Shown here piece after piece: positions 6,880 to 14,362 of a stretch of DNA of 24,706 nt. Position numbers and translations under genes: made by a program. A model generated the notes under the pieces. It did not search any database. It saw nothing but the letters and a program-made list of their open reading frames with translations, and was not told the DNA's origin. The stretch is from the NCBI GenBank assembly GCA_035574175.1, contig DATLZB010000153.1:1-24706 (forward strand), read 5' to 3'. The stretch comes from DATLZB01 sp035574175. GTDB taxonomy: Bacteria; Pseudomonadota; Alphaproteobacteria; Rhizobiales; Hyphomicrobiaceae. The first letter of the stretch is position 1; each line of letters starts with the position of its first letter.

Positions 6880-9276
6880 CCGGCCGTCGTCCGCTTCCGC
6901 CCGGTCGGCTTCCGTCCTTCGCTTAAGTCGCCGAGTGATGAGGGCCTCAAGCTCCCCACGATCGAACGGTTTCGCGAGGTAGTCGTCGAGACCAGCCTCG
7001 AGACAACGCCGCCGGTCCTCGGGAAAGGCGTTCGCCGTGACCGCCACGATGGGGGGCAGGGCCCTGCCCGCCGACCGCGATACACCGGTCGTCAGCCGCC
7101 GCATCGCCCTTACCGCCTCCAAGCCGTCGAGCTTGGGCATGTGCACGTCCATGAGCACAAGGTCGAAGGGCGGAATGCGCCCCTCGAGTGCCTCCTGCAT
7201 CAGGGCCACCGCCTCCTCGCCGTTCGTTGCAACCATACTGGTGCCGCCCATCTTCTCCACCATGCGCTGCGCAAGCAGCGCGTTGATGGCGTTGTCCTCT
7301 GCTATCAGTACATGGCAGTGCTCCGGCGCCGCGTGCGGCTCGGACTGGTTGGCACCTCCCATGTCTTCACTGCCGACGGGACCTCCGCCTTGGCCATCGC
7401 GCAGCGCGATCTGCGCCACCAACGATCTGGGCCTGACCGGACGCACGAGATAGCTGTCGAAGCCGATGCTGCGGAAGGTCTTGAGATTGGCCCGTGCCAG
7501 TGCATCGATCAGCACGATGCCGCGCACGCTTCGGCCTGGCGCGGCCTTGCGCGCCTTCACCAGCAGGCGGCCTGCCTCCTCCGGATCCGCTTCCGCATCG
7601 ACGATGACGATATCGATGGGCGTGCCGGATGCTGCCGCTCTCTCGATCTCCTCCGCTGCCTCCAGGTCGGCGGCCTCCTCGACCATCACACCGATGTCGC
7701 GCAGGCTGACCGCCAGGGCCCGCCGCTCGATCAGCCGGTCGAAGGCGAGCAGCACGCGCGCCGCCGCCGTGCGCGGGGCCCGCGACAGCACCGTATCGGC
7801 GTCGGCCACCGTGCCCAGTTCGAGTTCGGCCGTGAACGTTGCGCCGCGGCCCGGCTCGCTTTCCACGCCGATGTCGCCTCCCATGGCACGGGCGATTCGC
7901 CGCGAGATGGTAAGCCCGAGGCCGGTGCCGCCGCGGCGCCTCGCCATAGGCTCGTCCGCCTTTGCAAACTCGGCGAACACGCTCTCCTTGGCGCTCGCCG
8001 AAAGCCCGATCCCGGTGTCCTTGACCCGGATCGCCACGCGCGCCTTATGGCCCTGTTTCTCGAGGACGTGAACGCTGACGAGGACGCCCCCCCGGTCGGT
8101 GAACTTAATGGCATTGCCGATCAGGTTGAGCAGGATCTGGCGCACCCGCGCCTCGTCACCGACAAGCTGAAGCGGTAGATCGGGATCGACCGTCCAGGCA
8201 ATTTCGAGGTCTTTCTCGTGCGCCCTCTTGGCCAGCAACTCCACCGTACCCTGCACGCAGTCTACCAACGCGAAGGCAGCCCTGTTGAGTTCGAGCTTGC
8301 CGGCTTCGATCTTGGAGAAGTCGAGGATCTCGTCGATGAGCTGCAGCAGAGTGCGTGCCGACTGCTCGATGGCATTGGCATAGGTCTGCTGCTCCGGCGT
8401 GAGGGGCGTCTCGGCAAGCAGGCCTGCCATGCCGAGGATACCGTTCATCGGCGTACGGATTTCGTGGCTCATTGCCGCCAGGAATCGCGACTTGGCTCGG
8501 TTGGCGGCCTCCGCCTCGTCACGCGCTTCCGCAAGTTGCGCTTCGAACGCGCGCTGCTCGGTCACGTCGCGTCCGATTGTCTGCACCTCGAAGCCACAAC
8601 CGTTGGCATCGGCCACCGTATGCTCTTCGATGGCGAACCATCGCGGCCCTTCCACCGTCTTCAACTGCTGCAGGTAGCGCCGCTGGGGCGGCGCCTTGCC
8701 GCCTGACGGCGTCAGGTTTTCATGCGCTAGCACGCTAGGCCGGAACTCCGAGCCCAGCACCTCGCTGGCCGTAATCCCGAACACGCGGCAGAAGGCCTTG
8801 TTGACGAACGTGAGCCGCCCGTCGCCGTCGCGGCGCGAGATCACTTCTGCCTGGGCGTCAAGCAGGTCCCGATAGCGTGTGTCGCTGTCGGCAAGCTCCC
8901 ACGCGATGTCCTTGAGCTGCTCGATGCGCCATTCGAGACGCTCGCCCAGCGCGGCGAGGTTCTCGAGTTCGGCCGCGCCCGGCGCGCCTCCGCCCATGCC
9001 GGCATAGAGGGCCACGGCGGCGAGCAGCGCGCCGAGCACCAGCAAAACGTGGGCCGGCCCCGCCGGCGCCGGGAGGAGCGTGAAGCCGGCGGCGAGCATC
9101 ACGATCGCCGCGACGATGAGCGCAACCGCCATCCGCTGCCCGCCGCGTGCGGCCAGCGACCGCATTGTACCGGCCGCCGCGCTGAACCCCTGATCGCTCT
9201 CGCTGAGGTGCGCGCGAAGCCTGGTCAGCGTACGGCGCGGCCAGCTTCGCCGCGCAATGTTGGTTTTCTCGCTCAC
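6871..9276 (-). CDS. Membrane-bound hybrid sensor histidine kinase (PAS-HisKA-HATPase-pseudoREC-REC)
   Basis: A hybrid kinase of about 801 residues. Two N-terminal membrane helices (about 49-66 and 75-93) are joined by a short loop, so there is no periplasmic sensor; input is more likely the cytoplasmic PAS domain (about 133-246). The HisKA box AAMSHEIRTPMNG has the phosphorylated His at about 271. The HATPase follows (N-box NLIGNAIKF near 383, DTGIGL, GGTGLGL). The first receiver (about 510-630) is degenerate: VRP replaces AKP and the acidic pair is reduced. The second (about 655-780) is canonical, with IAEDNAIN, D710 in LMDVHMP and YLAKPF. A phosphotransfer protein and regulator should act downstream; none is adjacent. 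The start is uncertain: GTG 9276 is preferred, and the frame is open to GTG 9333, but neither has a clear ribosome binding site. Confidence 0.9.
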   Translation of the reverse strand: MSEKTNIARRSWPRRTLTRLRAHLSESDQGFSAAAGTMRSLAARGGQRMAVALIVAAIVMLAAGFTLLPAPAGPAHVLLVLGALLAAVALYAGMGGGAPGAAELENLAALGERLEWRIEQLKDIAWELADSDTRYRDLLDAQAEVISRRDGDGRLTFVNKAFCRVFGITASEVLGSEFRPSVLAHENLTPSGGKAPPQRRYLQQLKTVEGPRWFAIEEHTVADANGCGFEVQTIGRDVTEQRAFEAQLAEARDEAEAANRAKSRFLAAMSHEIRTPMNGILGMAGLLAETPLTPEQQTYANAIEQSARTLLQLIDEILDFSKIEAGKLELNRAAFALVDCVQGTVELLAKRAHEKDLEIAWTVDPDLPLQLVGDEARVRQILLNLIGNAIKFTDRGGVLVSVHVLEKQGHKARVAIRVKDTGIGLSASAKESVFAEFAKADEPMARRRGGTGLGLTISRRIARAMGGDIGVESEPGRGATFTAELELGTVADADTVLSRAPRTAAARVLLAFDRLIERRALAVSLRDIGVMVEEAADLEAAEEIERAAASGTPIDIVIVDAEADPEEAGRLLVKARKAAPGRSVRGIVLIDALARANLKTFRSIGFDSYLVRPVRPRSLVAQIALRDGQGGGPVGSEDMGGANQSEPHAAPEHCHVLIAEDNAINALLAQRMVEKMGGTSMVATNGEEAVALMQEALEGRIPPFDLVLMDVHMPKLDGLEAVRAMRRLTTGVSRSAGRALPPIVAVTANAFPEDRRRCLEAGLDDYLAKPFDRGELEALITRRLKRRTEADRAEADDGRAA

Positions 9277-9333
9277 CTGCGGCCGCGTTTTGCCTTTTTC
9301 GGGTCCCCGTGTCTTCACCAAACCACACGGCAC

Positions 9334-9362
9334 TTGAGAAACACTTGAAAGATTTGGTTAAT
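9334..9362 (+). promoter_or_regulatory. Putative sigma-70-type promoter for the CoA-transferase gene
   Basis: TTGAGA (9334-9339, 5/6 to the -35 consensus) is followed after exactly 17 bases by GTTAAT (9357-9362, 4/6 to the -10). The implied start lies about 60 bases before ATG 9428. It overlaps a direct repeat of CACTTGA (9331-9337 and 9342-9348) spaced by 11 bases, which could be a regulator site shared with the divergent kinase gene. Confidence 0.4.
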
Positions 9363-9427
9363 TCATGAGCTGTCTCCACCCCATGCTTGGCGGGCGGTAA
9401 CATGGTTAGCAACGACGGGAGAGCCGT

Positions 9428-10582
9428 ATGGGACCGCTGGAAGGCATGCGCGTCGTGGAGATGGCGGGCATCGGCCCGGCCCCGTTCACCGCCATGCTGC
9501 TCGCTGATATGGGCGCGGAGGTGATCCGCATCGACCGCCGCACGCGCATCGATCTCGGCACACCGCAGCACCGCGATCCAAGATACGAGGTCCTGCGGCG
9601 CGGCCGCCGCTCCGTCGCGGTCGATGTGAAGGCGCCGGACGGCCGCGACGTCGTGCTGCGGCTGGCCGCGCAGGCCGATGCCCTGATCGAAGGCTTCCGC
9701 CCCGGCGTAATGGAGCGCCTTGGTCTCGGGCCCGACGCATGCTTGGCCGTCAACCCGAGGCTCGTATACGGGCGGGTGACCGGGTTCGGCCAGCGCGGCC
9801 CGCTCGCCCCGCGCGCCGGACACGACATCGACTACATCGCGCTCGCCGGCGTGCTCGGCGCCATCGGCCCCCCGGACGGGCCACCCACGCCGCCTCTCAA
9901 TCTGGTCGGCGACTTCGGCGGTGGCGGTATGCTTCTCGCCTTCGGCATACTTGCCGCTCGCCTGAGCGCCTTGCGCACGGGCGAGGGGCAGGTGGTCGAT
10001 GCCGCCATGGTGGACGGCGCCGCCTACCTGATGGCGCCAATCCTCGGCCTTCACTCGGCCGGCCTCTGGCACGATGAACGCGGCGCCAATGTGCTCGACG
10101 GCGGCGCTCCCTGGTACGGCACCTATCTCACTGCCGACGACAAGTACATGGCGGTCGGTGCCATCGAGCGGCGCTTCTATGACGAGCTTTTGGAGAAGCT
10201 CGGGCTGGCCGACCAAGCTTTGCCCGATCAGTACGATCGCAGCGGCTGGCCCCTCCTGCGTGCCCGCTTCGCTGCCGTCTTCAGGACGCGAACGCAGGCC
10301 GAGTGGGAGAACGTCTTCGCCGGCAGCGATGCCTGCGTTGCACCCGTGCTGTCGCTCGCCGAGGCGCCTCGCCACCCCCACAATCGGGAACGCGGAACCT
10401 TCATCGAGCGCAACGGCGTGACCGAACCGGCCCCCGCCCCGCGCCTGAGCCGCACGCCGGGAGCACCGGGCCATCCGCCGCACGCGGCGGGTGCCGATAG
10501 CGAGGCAGTGCTCGCCGACTGGGGGTTTTCCAGCGAGGAGATCGAGCGCTTGAGCCGGGCTGGCGTGATCGGCACCGCATGA
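9428..10582 (+). CDS. CaiB/BaiF family (class III) CoA-transferase or alpha-methylacyl-CoA racemase
   Basis: A 384-residue protein of CoA-transferase family III. The N-terminus GPLEGMRVVEMAGIGPAPF with MLLADMGAEVIRID is the family signature. Residues matching the racemase catalytic set are present: H132 and D133 in AGHDIDYIAL, D162 in GDFGGGG and E247 in GAIERRFYDEL. That favours alpha-methylacyl-CoA racemase, which epimerises 2-methyl-branched acyl-CoAs before beta-oxidation, over formyl/carnitine-type transferases, which use an Asp nucleophile (the D162 region could still serve). Length is close to bacterial racemases (about 360) with a slightly longer, Pro-rich C-terminal stretch. GGGAG lies 7 bases before ATG 9428. 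It is divergent from the hybrid kinase, with no beta-oxidation genes nearby. Confidence 0.88.
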   Translation: MGPLEGMRVVEMAGIGPAPFTAMLLADMGAEVIRIDRRTRIDLGTPQHRDPRYEVLRRGRRSVAVDVKAPDGRDVVLRLAAQADALIEGFRPGVMERLGLGPDACLAVNPRLVYGRVTGFGQRGPLAPRAGHDIDYIALAGVLGAIGPPDGPPTPPLNLVGDFGGGGMLLAFGILAARLSALRTGEGQVVDAAMVDGAAYLMAPILGLHSAGLWHDERGANVLDGGAPWYGTYLTADDKYMAVGAIERRFYDELLEKLGLADQALPDQYDRSGWPLLRARFAAVFRTRTQAEWENVFAGSDACVAPVLSLAEAPRHPHNRERGTFIERNGVTEPAPAPRLSRTPGAPGHPPHAAGADSEAVLADWGFSSEEIERLSRAGVIGTA

Positions 10583-10591
10583 GAACCGCCC

Positions 10592-10834
10592 TCAGCCCGC
10601 TGCGGCCGGCCCCTCACCCTCCTCCTCGTCGAGCCGGCGCGCCGCATCCACGCTCATCAGCGGCACCCCGTCACGGATTGGAAACGCCAGCCGCGCCGCC
10701 CGGCTTATCAGCTCACCGCGTACCGGATCGTAATCGAGCGAGGTCTTGGTTAGCGGGCACACCAGGATTTCGAGCAGCCGCCGGTCGACCGCGTGGGTCT
10801 CGGAGGTTTTTGACTCTTCGCTCATTGCTTTCAT
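10592..10834 (-). CDS. Trm112-like small protein
   Basis: An 80-residue protein of the Trm112/UPF0434 family. The core DRRLLEILVCPLTKTSLDYD followed by ELISRAARLAFPIRDGVPLM is diagnostic. Bacterial members are thought to act as small partners or activators of methyltransferases, by analogy with eukaryotic and archaeal Trm112, and typically keep only part of the zinc-binding site; here a single cysteine remains. ATG 10834 is supported because it overlaps in an ATGA arrangement with the TGA (10831-10833) that would end the full-length LON-domain gene, as expected for translational coupling. An internal ATG at 10825 is the alternative. Expression probably depends on the upstream LON gene, whose premature stop may affect it. 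Confidence 0.85.
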   Translation of the reverse strand: MKAMSEESKTSETHAVDRRLLEILVCPLTKTSLDYDPVRGELISRAARLAFPIRDGVPLMSVDAARRLDEEEGEGPAAAG

Positions 10835-10923
10835 TGTAGTGTCGTACCCGAGCCGCCGTCGGCGGCGATGTCCATCTGCGCGAGCGCGACCAGCACCTCA
10901 GCCCGCGTCTTGAGGTCGGGAGC
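10831..10923 (-). pseudogene. Detached in-frame C-terminal tail of the LON-domain gene
   Basis: Directly after the TAA at 10924-10926 the same frame stays open for 30 codons, starting APDLKTRAEVLVAL and ending in TGA at 10831-10833, which overlaps the Trm112 ATG (10834) by the classic ATGA. From memory, alphaproteobacterial LON substrate-binding proteins continue KQALLEAPDLK at this point, so the TAA most simply represents a GAA (Glu) to TAA change. Joining the pieces would give about 226 residues, the usual family size. It could be a genuine nonsense mutation, a sequencing error, or a site of readthrough. Confidence 0.7.
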
Positions 10924-11511
10924 TTAGAGCAGCGCCTGCTTCTCCTCCGGCCCGAACGGACTGACCACCGCCAGGGCGTTGATCAGCGCCTCAGCCGGCG
11001 CCTCGGCGATCGATTGCCAGTCTGCGCGCAGCTGATGCGACTTGAGAAAACCCCTGACCACTTTCAGGAGCGCCTCCCGATCGACCTTGGCCGCCGTAGC
11101 GTCGGGAGCGAAGTCGGCAGCGAATGCCTCGCAGCCGACCTCGCACACCCGGTAGGGTCTGTCGTCCTCGAGCTGCCGCAGGAGCTCGAACCGGGCGATC
11201 CCGGTGAGAGTGATCAGCATCCGCCCGTCGTCCATTTCCTGATAGGCGGTGACCCGCCCCGCGCAACCCACGCGTTTAAGCGGCGCGGACTTGCCCTTGG
11301 GGCTTTCTTCCGCCACGTCCGTGCGCTCGGGCTGTATGATGCCGAGTACCCGCTCCCCCGCCAGCACGTCCTCGAGCATGACGAGGTAGCGTGGCTCGAA
11401 GACGTTGAGCGGCAAGGTTGCCCGCGGCAGCAGGATCGCGCCCCTGAGCGGAAATACTGGCATCCGCCGCGGCACATCGGCGGGGCGGCGGTAGCGATCG
11501 GTTGCGGCCAC
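10924..11511 (-). CDS. LON substrate-binding domain protein, apparently truncated at the C-terminus
   Basis: A 195-residue protein consisting of the Lon N-terminal (substrate-binding, PUA-like) domain without ATPase or protease. MPVFPLRGAILLPRATLPLNVFEPRYLVMLEDVL near residue 17 is characteristic, followed by GIIQPE, CAGRVTAYQEMDDGRMLITLTGIARFEL and a helical C-terminal bundle. Stand-alone members are common in alphaproteobacteria; their role, perhaps in handling unfolded proteins, is not settled. The GTG start at 11511 is well supported by AAGGAG 7 bases upstream. The gene sits between cnoX, 29 bases upstream, and the Trm112 gene. The reading frame ends at a TAA that interrupts a recognisable continuation (10831-10923), so this product probably lacks its last helix. 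Loss of about 30 residues after the core bundle may or may not abolish function. Confidence 0.85.
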   Translation of the reverse strand: MAATDRYRRPADVPRRMPVFPLRGAILLPRATLPLNVFEPRYLVMLEDVLAGERVLGIIQPERTDVAEESPKGKSAPLKRVGCAGRVTAYQEMDDGRMLITLTGIARFELLRQLEDDRPYRVCEVGCEAFAADFAPDATAAKVDREALLKVVRGFLKSHQLRADWQSIAEAPAEALINALAVVSPFGPEEKQALL

Positions 11512-11540
11512 GGCCGTCTCCTTTGCGGAGCGCGTCCCGC

Positions 11541-12458
11541 TTACGAGAACAGCAGCGACGACAGTCGCTTGCGCCCCTCGATGGTGTTGGGGTCTTTCGG
11601 TCCCCAGGCATTGAACAACTCGATGAGCTGCTTGCGCGCCGCTTCCTCGTTCCAGGTGCGATCGCGGCGGAACAGCTCGATGAGTTGATCGACGGCGCCT
11701 GACTTGTCACCACGGGCGGCAAGTGCCAGCGCCAGATCGAGCCGGGCCTGGTGGTCGCCGGGGTTTGCGGCGAGCTTGCTCTCGAGCGCCTTGGTATCGC
11801 CGGACTTGCCAGCCTTCTTGGCAAGCTCGATCGCCGCCCGCACGCTGGTGACCGGCGCCGTCTCGCGCTTGTCCGGGGGAACGAGCTCGATCGTCTGCTC
11901 GGCGCGGGCGATGTCGCCGCTTTTCAGATAGCAGCGGGCGAGGCCGGAAAGGGCTGCCACATTCTGCCGGTCGCTCTGCAGCACGCTGGCATAGATCTCG
12001 GCCGCTCCTTGCAGATCGTTGGCGGCGAGCGCCTGCTCGGCTGCCTCGAGTGCGGCCGCCACGTCCTCGGCGCCATCCTCCCCGAGCAGCCGCTCGATAA
12101 ACGCCTTGACCGCGCTCTCAGGCTGCGCGCCCATAAACCCGTCGAGCGGGCGCCCGTCACGGAAGGCATAAACGGTGGGTAGCGACTGGATGCGCAGCTG
12201 TGCGGCAATGCTCGGGTGCTCATCGACGTTGAGCTTGACCAGCCTGACCTTGCCACTGTAGCCGCGCACCACCTTTTCGAGCATCGGCGTAAGCTGTTTG
12301 CACGGCCCGCACCAAGCCGCCCAGAAGTCGACCAGCACGATCGTCTGCCGCGACGCCTCGATGACGTCCTTGGCGAAGGCAGCAGTCGTCGTATCCTTGA
12401 CCACATCGCCCGGCGCTTGCTGGCCGGGGCTGGGGCCTTTGCGCAGTCCAAAATCCAT
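11541..12458 (-). CDS. cnoX: CnoX/YbbN-type thioredoxin with TPR-like domain
   Basis: A 305-residue co-chaperone-type thioredoxin. Residues about 20-130 are a thioredoxin domain with the active site WCGPC (C50, C53) in VDFWAAWCGPCKQLTP and the cis-proline region IQSLPTVYAF. The remainder is a tetratricopeptide-like helical domain (for example AEQALAANDLQGAAEIYASVLQ and LSGLARCYLKSGDIARAEQ), ending in the helical segment typical of YbbN. In E. coli, CnoX has lost the first cysteine and works as a hypochlorite-activated holdase linked to GroEL; alphaproteobacterial homologues keep CxxC and act as constitutive holdases with reductase activity, which is what this sequence suggests. GGAG lies about 8 bases before ATG 12458. 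It heads the minus-strand cluster with the LON-domain and Trm112 genes. Confidence 0.9.
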   Translation of the reverse strand: MDFGLRKGPSPGQQAPGDVVKDTTTAAFAKDVIEASRQTIVLVDFWAAWCGPCKQLTPMLEKVVRGYSGKVRLVKLNVDEHPSIAAQLRIQSLPTVYAFRDGRPLDGFMGAQPESAVKAFIERLLGEDGAEDVAAALEAAEQALAANDLQGAAEIYASVLQSDRQNVAALSGLARCYLKSGDIARAEQTIELVPPDKRETAPVTSVRAAIELAKKAGKSGDTKALESKLAANPGDHQARLDLALALAARGDKSGAVDQLIELFRRDRTWNEEAARKQLIELFNAWGPKDPNTIEGRKRLSSLLFS

Positions 12459-12509
12459 CTCGTTCTCCAGTCGGGCCGTTGGCGGGGGCCTATGGCCGAG
12501 CGGCGCGGG

Positions 12510-13031
12510 CTAGGGTGCAGGCCGCACCGCCGCCCTTGGGCCGGCGAGCGTCATTATACGCGGTTCGCGCCCGCAGGCGCGAATGAATCGCAGCAGGTCT
12601 TCGCGGGCAATGCTGGTTGTCGCGGTATTCACCAGTGGATGGCAGTTGATTGTCGCAAACTCCATGAGTGCGGCATCGACGATCACCTCAACTCTGCCGC
12701 TCGCATCGTTGAGGAGCGCGAACGCGGTCACCGACCCCGCGGGCACGCCGAGGACCTCCAAAAGCCGCGCGGGCCTACCGAACGACAGTCTCGCGCAGCC
12801 CAGCGCCTTATGTAGGGACTTGAGATCGATTTTGGTATGGGCATGGGCGATGACCAGAAACAGCCGCCCCTTGGCATCCTCCAGGAACAGGTTCTTGGTG
12901 TGCCCACCCGCAATGTTGCGATGAAGCTCCTCGCTCTCGGCGACCGTGAACACTGCCTTGTGCTCGACGGTCTCAGTGCGGATGCCGAGCGCCTTGAGCT
13001 TTTCAAACAGCTGCTCGCGGGTAGCTGGCAT
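12510..13031 (-). CDS. Prolyl-tRNA editing protein (YbaK/ProX-type deacylase)
   Basis: A 173-residue free-standing trans-editing domain that hydrolyses mischarged aminoacyl-tRNA, most likely Ala-tRNA(Pro) (ProXp-ala/PrdX group). Marks are the N-terminal LFEKLKALGIRTETVEHKAVFTVAE, the catalytic-lysine motif GGHTKNLFLED (K46), FLVIAHAHTKIDLKSL, LSFGRPARLLEVLGVPAGSVTAFAL and the NCHPLVNTATTSI block near the C-terminus. The length is that of PrdX rather than of short YbaK proteins. The ATG at 13031 starts the first conserved helix; its ribosome binding site is weak. It lies upstream of cnoX on the same strand, with a gap of about 50 bases. Confidence 0.88.
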   Translation of the reverse strand: MPATREQLFEKLKALGIRTETVEHKAVFTVAESEELHRNIAGGHTKNLFLEDAKGRLFLVIAHAHTKIDLKSLHKALGCARLSFGRPARLLEVLGVPAGSVTAFALLNDASGRVEVIVDAALMEFATINCHPLVNTATTSIAREDLLRFIRACGREPRIMTLAGPRAAVRPAP

Positions 13032-13205
13032 AGGGCAGGCACTCTCTGTTCAAGCGCGACGCCCGCCCTTTAGACCCCCTGCCGGTACCACGCAACCTGC
13101 CCCGTAGCGAGGAGTTGGCGCCCCCCACGACTAAGCTGCCCCTTTCCTTTGTCCTGATGCTGTGCGATGCCTTTCACCGACAGGGGCCGGCGGGGCGGCG
13201 TTCGC

Positions 13206-13216
13206 GACAAATTGTC
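13206..13216. repeat. Small palindrome upstream of parA-like gene
   Basis: GACAA-A-TTGTC is a perfect 5-bp inverted repeat in the 256-base gap between the divergent editing protein and ParA genes. It could be an operator; the same GACAA core recurs in the insertion-sequence remnant after parA, probably by chance. Confidence 0.25.
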
Positions 13217-13287
13217 ATTCGGCATCGCGGTCGAGCGGCCGGCCTGCGGGGGGCCTGCGGCGAGACCTCACTCAGCAGAGCGAGGCC

Positions 13288-14157
13288 ATGCGCAACACCA
13301 TCGCCGTCATGAACACCAAGGGAGGCGTCGGCAAGTCGACCATCACGCTGGCGCTCGCCGAGACCCTTTCCGCCTTCCATGGCAAAAACGTGCTCATCAT
13401 CGACTCCGACGCCCAGGCAAGCGTAAGCGCCATGTTGATGACCACGCCCAACCTGTTCAACCTCCAGTCGCAAGGCCTCACCATCGTCGAGTTCCTGGTC
13501 GCTTCCGTGCTGCGCCAGGAACAGGTTGACTGGCCCAAGTTCGTGGTCAAGGACGTGTCCGACATCGACGATGCGCGCACCGTCTATCTGATCCCGAGCG
13601 ACATGGAGCTCACCCTTTTCGAGCGCGAGGTGTCGAAGGCCGACCTGCACGGACGGCTCCGTGTCGCCATCGGCGGCCTGCTGTCCCAGCTGCGCTCGAT
13701 CTTCGACCTGATCCTGATCGACTGCCCTCCCGGCCTGTCGGTGCTTACCGAGTGCTGGCTGCGCGAGGCCGATTTCCACCTCGCGCCGACCAAGGCCGAC
13801 TACGTTTCCTCCTGCGGGCTCGAGGTGTTCCGCCGCTTCAAGGGGCTGAACCCCGAGATGGGTTTCGCCGAAAGCCTGGGCGTCATCGTCAACATGAAGG
13901 ACCGGATGTCACCAGCCGAGGACGAGTACCACCGCTGGCTGATGAGCAATCAGCAGAACCAGTGCTTCGAGCACGCCATTCCGCGCAGCAATGCCATGCA
14001 GGAGGCGGCCCGCTTCCGCGAGGAACAGCGCTCCTACCCGGCCAAGTACCCCGGCGAGGCCGGCGTCGCCCTGCAGGCGATCGCGAAGGAGCTTTTGACC
14101 CGGCTCACCAAAGCCAACGCCGCCGCCGGAGCCCGCGCGGAGCGGCAGATTGCTTGA
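13288..14157 (+). CDS. ParA/Soj-family P-loop ATPase (orphan)
   Basis: A 289-residue deviant-Walker ATPase. Walker A is KGGVGKST at residues 11-18, directly after MRNTIAVMNT; the A' motif is VLIIDSDAQASVS, Walker B is LILIDCPPG and the switch-like region follows (LAPTKADYVSSCGLEVF). Such proteins dimerise with ATP and position DNA, chemoreceptor clusters or other cargo. No ParB, parS cluster or origin is adjacent, and the chromosomal parAB pair is normally next to gidA/gidB, so this is more likely an orphan ParA for other cargo. The C-terminal AARFREEQRSYPAKYPGEAG differs from canonical Soj. ATG 13288 has a GAGCGAGG-type ribosome binding site and begins the first beta strand; the open frame upstream to 13162 is not conserved-looking. 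An insertion-sequence remnant begins right after its stop. Confidence 0.88.
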   Translation: MRNTIAVMNTKGGVGKSTITLALAETLSAFHGKNVLIIDSDAQASVSAMLMTTPNLFNLQSQGLTIVEFLVASVLRQEQVDWPKFVVKDVSDIDDARTVYLIPSDMELTLFEREVSKADLHGRLRVAIGGLLSQLRSIFDLILIDCPPGLSVLTECWLREADFHLAPTKADYVSSCGLEVFRRFKGLNPEMGFAESLGVIVNMKDRMSPAEDEYHRWLMSNQQNQCFEHAIPRSNAMQEAARFREEQRSYPAKYPGEAGVALQAIAKELLTRLTKANAAAGARAERQIA

Positions 14158-14174
14158 ATGCGGCGGCGCCGCAT
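14158..14174. repeat. Perfect hairpin directly after parA stop
   Basis: ATGCGGC-GGC-GCCGCAT forms a 7-bp stem with a 3-base loop, beginning one base after the ParA TGA. It could act as an mRNA 3' end; no U-run follows. Confidence 0.35.
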
Positions 14175-14328
14175 CGAAACAACATCGGTCAGCGGCCTGA
14201 AGGAGGTCGACGACGGAATATGCCTCGCAACCCTCATGGCCTGCGACCTCGGATACATCGACTTGGAACGGAGAACCTTGCAGAACGTCGACAACCCGTT
14301 CGGAACCAGGTTGTCACCCATGTCTTAG
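14158..14328 (+). pseudogene. Remnant of an IS481-type transposase (C-terminal end)
   Basis: The frame that opens at 14158 encodes 56 residues, among them GLKEVDDGI, DLGYIDLERRTLQ and, just before TAG 14326-14328, NPFGTRLSPMS. From memory this matches the extreme C-terminus of integrase-core transposases of IS481-like elements common in rhizobia, which end around DLGYIDLEQ...NPFGTRLSPMS. The usual WLVSFM block is replaced by CLATLM, so the copy has decayed. Only the last fraction of a protein of roughly 300-400 residues remains; the catalytic DDE part is absent and parA occupies the upstream DNA. It is non-functional. The identification rests on recall, not on a search. Confidence 0.6.
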
Positions 14329-14362
14329 GGACAACCTGTTACCTAAGTCTCCGGGCCGGACA
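14307..14362. mobile_element. Probable terminal segment of the decayed insertion sequence
   Basis: Past the transposase remnant lies a structured stretch. CAGGTTGTC (14307-14315) and GACAACCTG (14330-14338) are perfect 9-bp inverted arms with a 14-base loop; CTTAGG (14324-14329) and CCTAAG (14342-14347) form a second pair. GACAACC also occurs at 14290-14296. The tail CTCCGGGCCGGACA resembles the outer ends of IS481-like elements as I recall them. It ends about 10 bases from the 3' end of tRNA-Gly. The first arm pair could also work as the terminator of that tRNA, which is transcribed leftward through it. Confidence 0.4.

Noticed and set aside
8858..10483. Minus-strand open frame of 541 codons
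   Set aside because: Antisense to the CoA-transferase and a shadow of the kinase N-terminus; the divergent genes with clear families explain the DNA.
13162..13287. N-terminal extension of the ParA gene
   Set aside because: The first beta strand and Walker A motif begin right after ATG 13288; the extension is Arg/Gly-rich without conserved features.
14290..14340. parS-like partition site next to parA
   Set aside because: The repeats do not resemble the canonical 16-bp parS palindrome and fit insertion-sequence end structure better.
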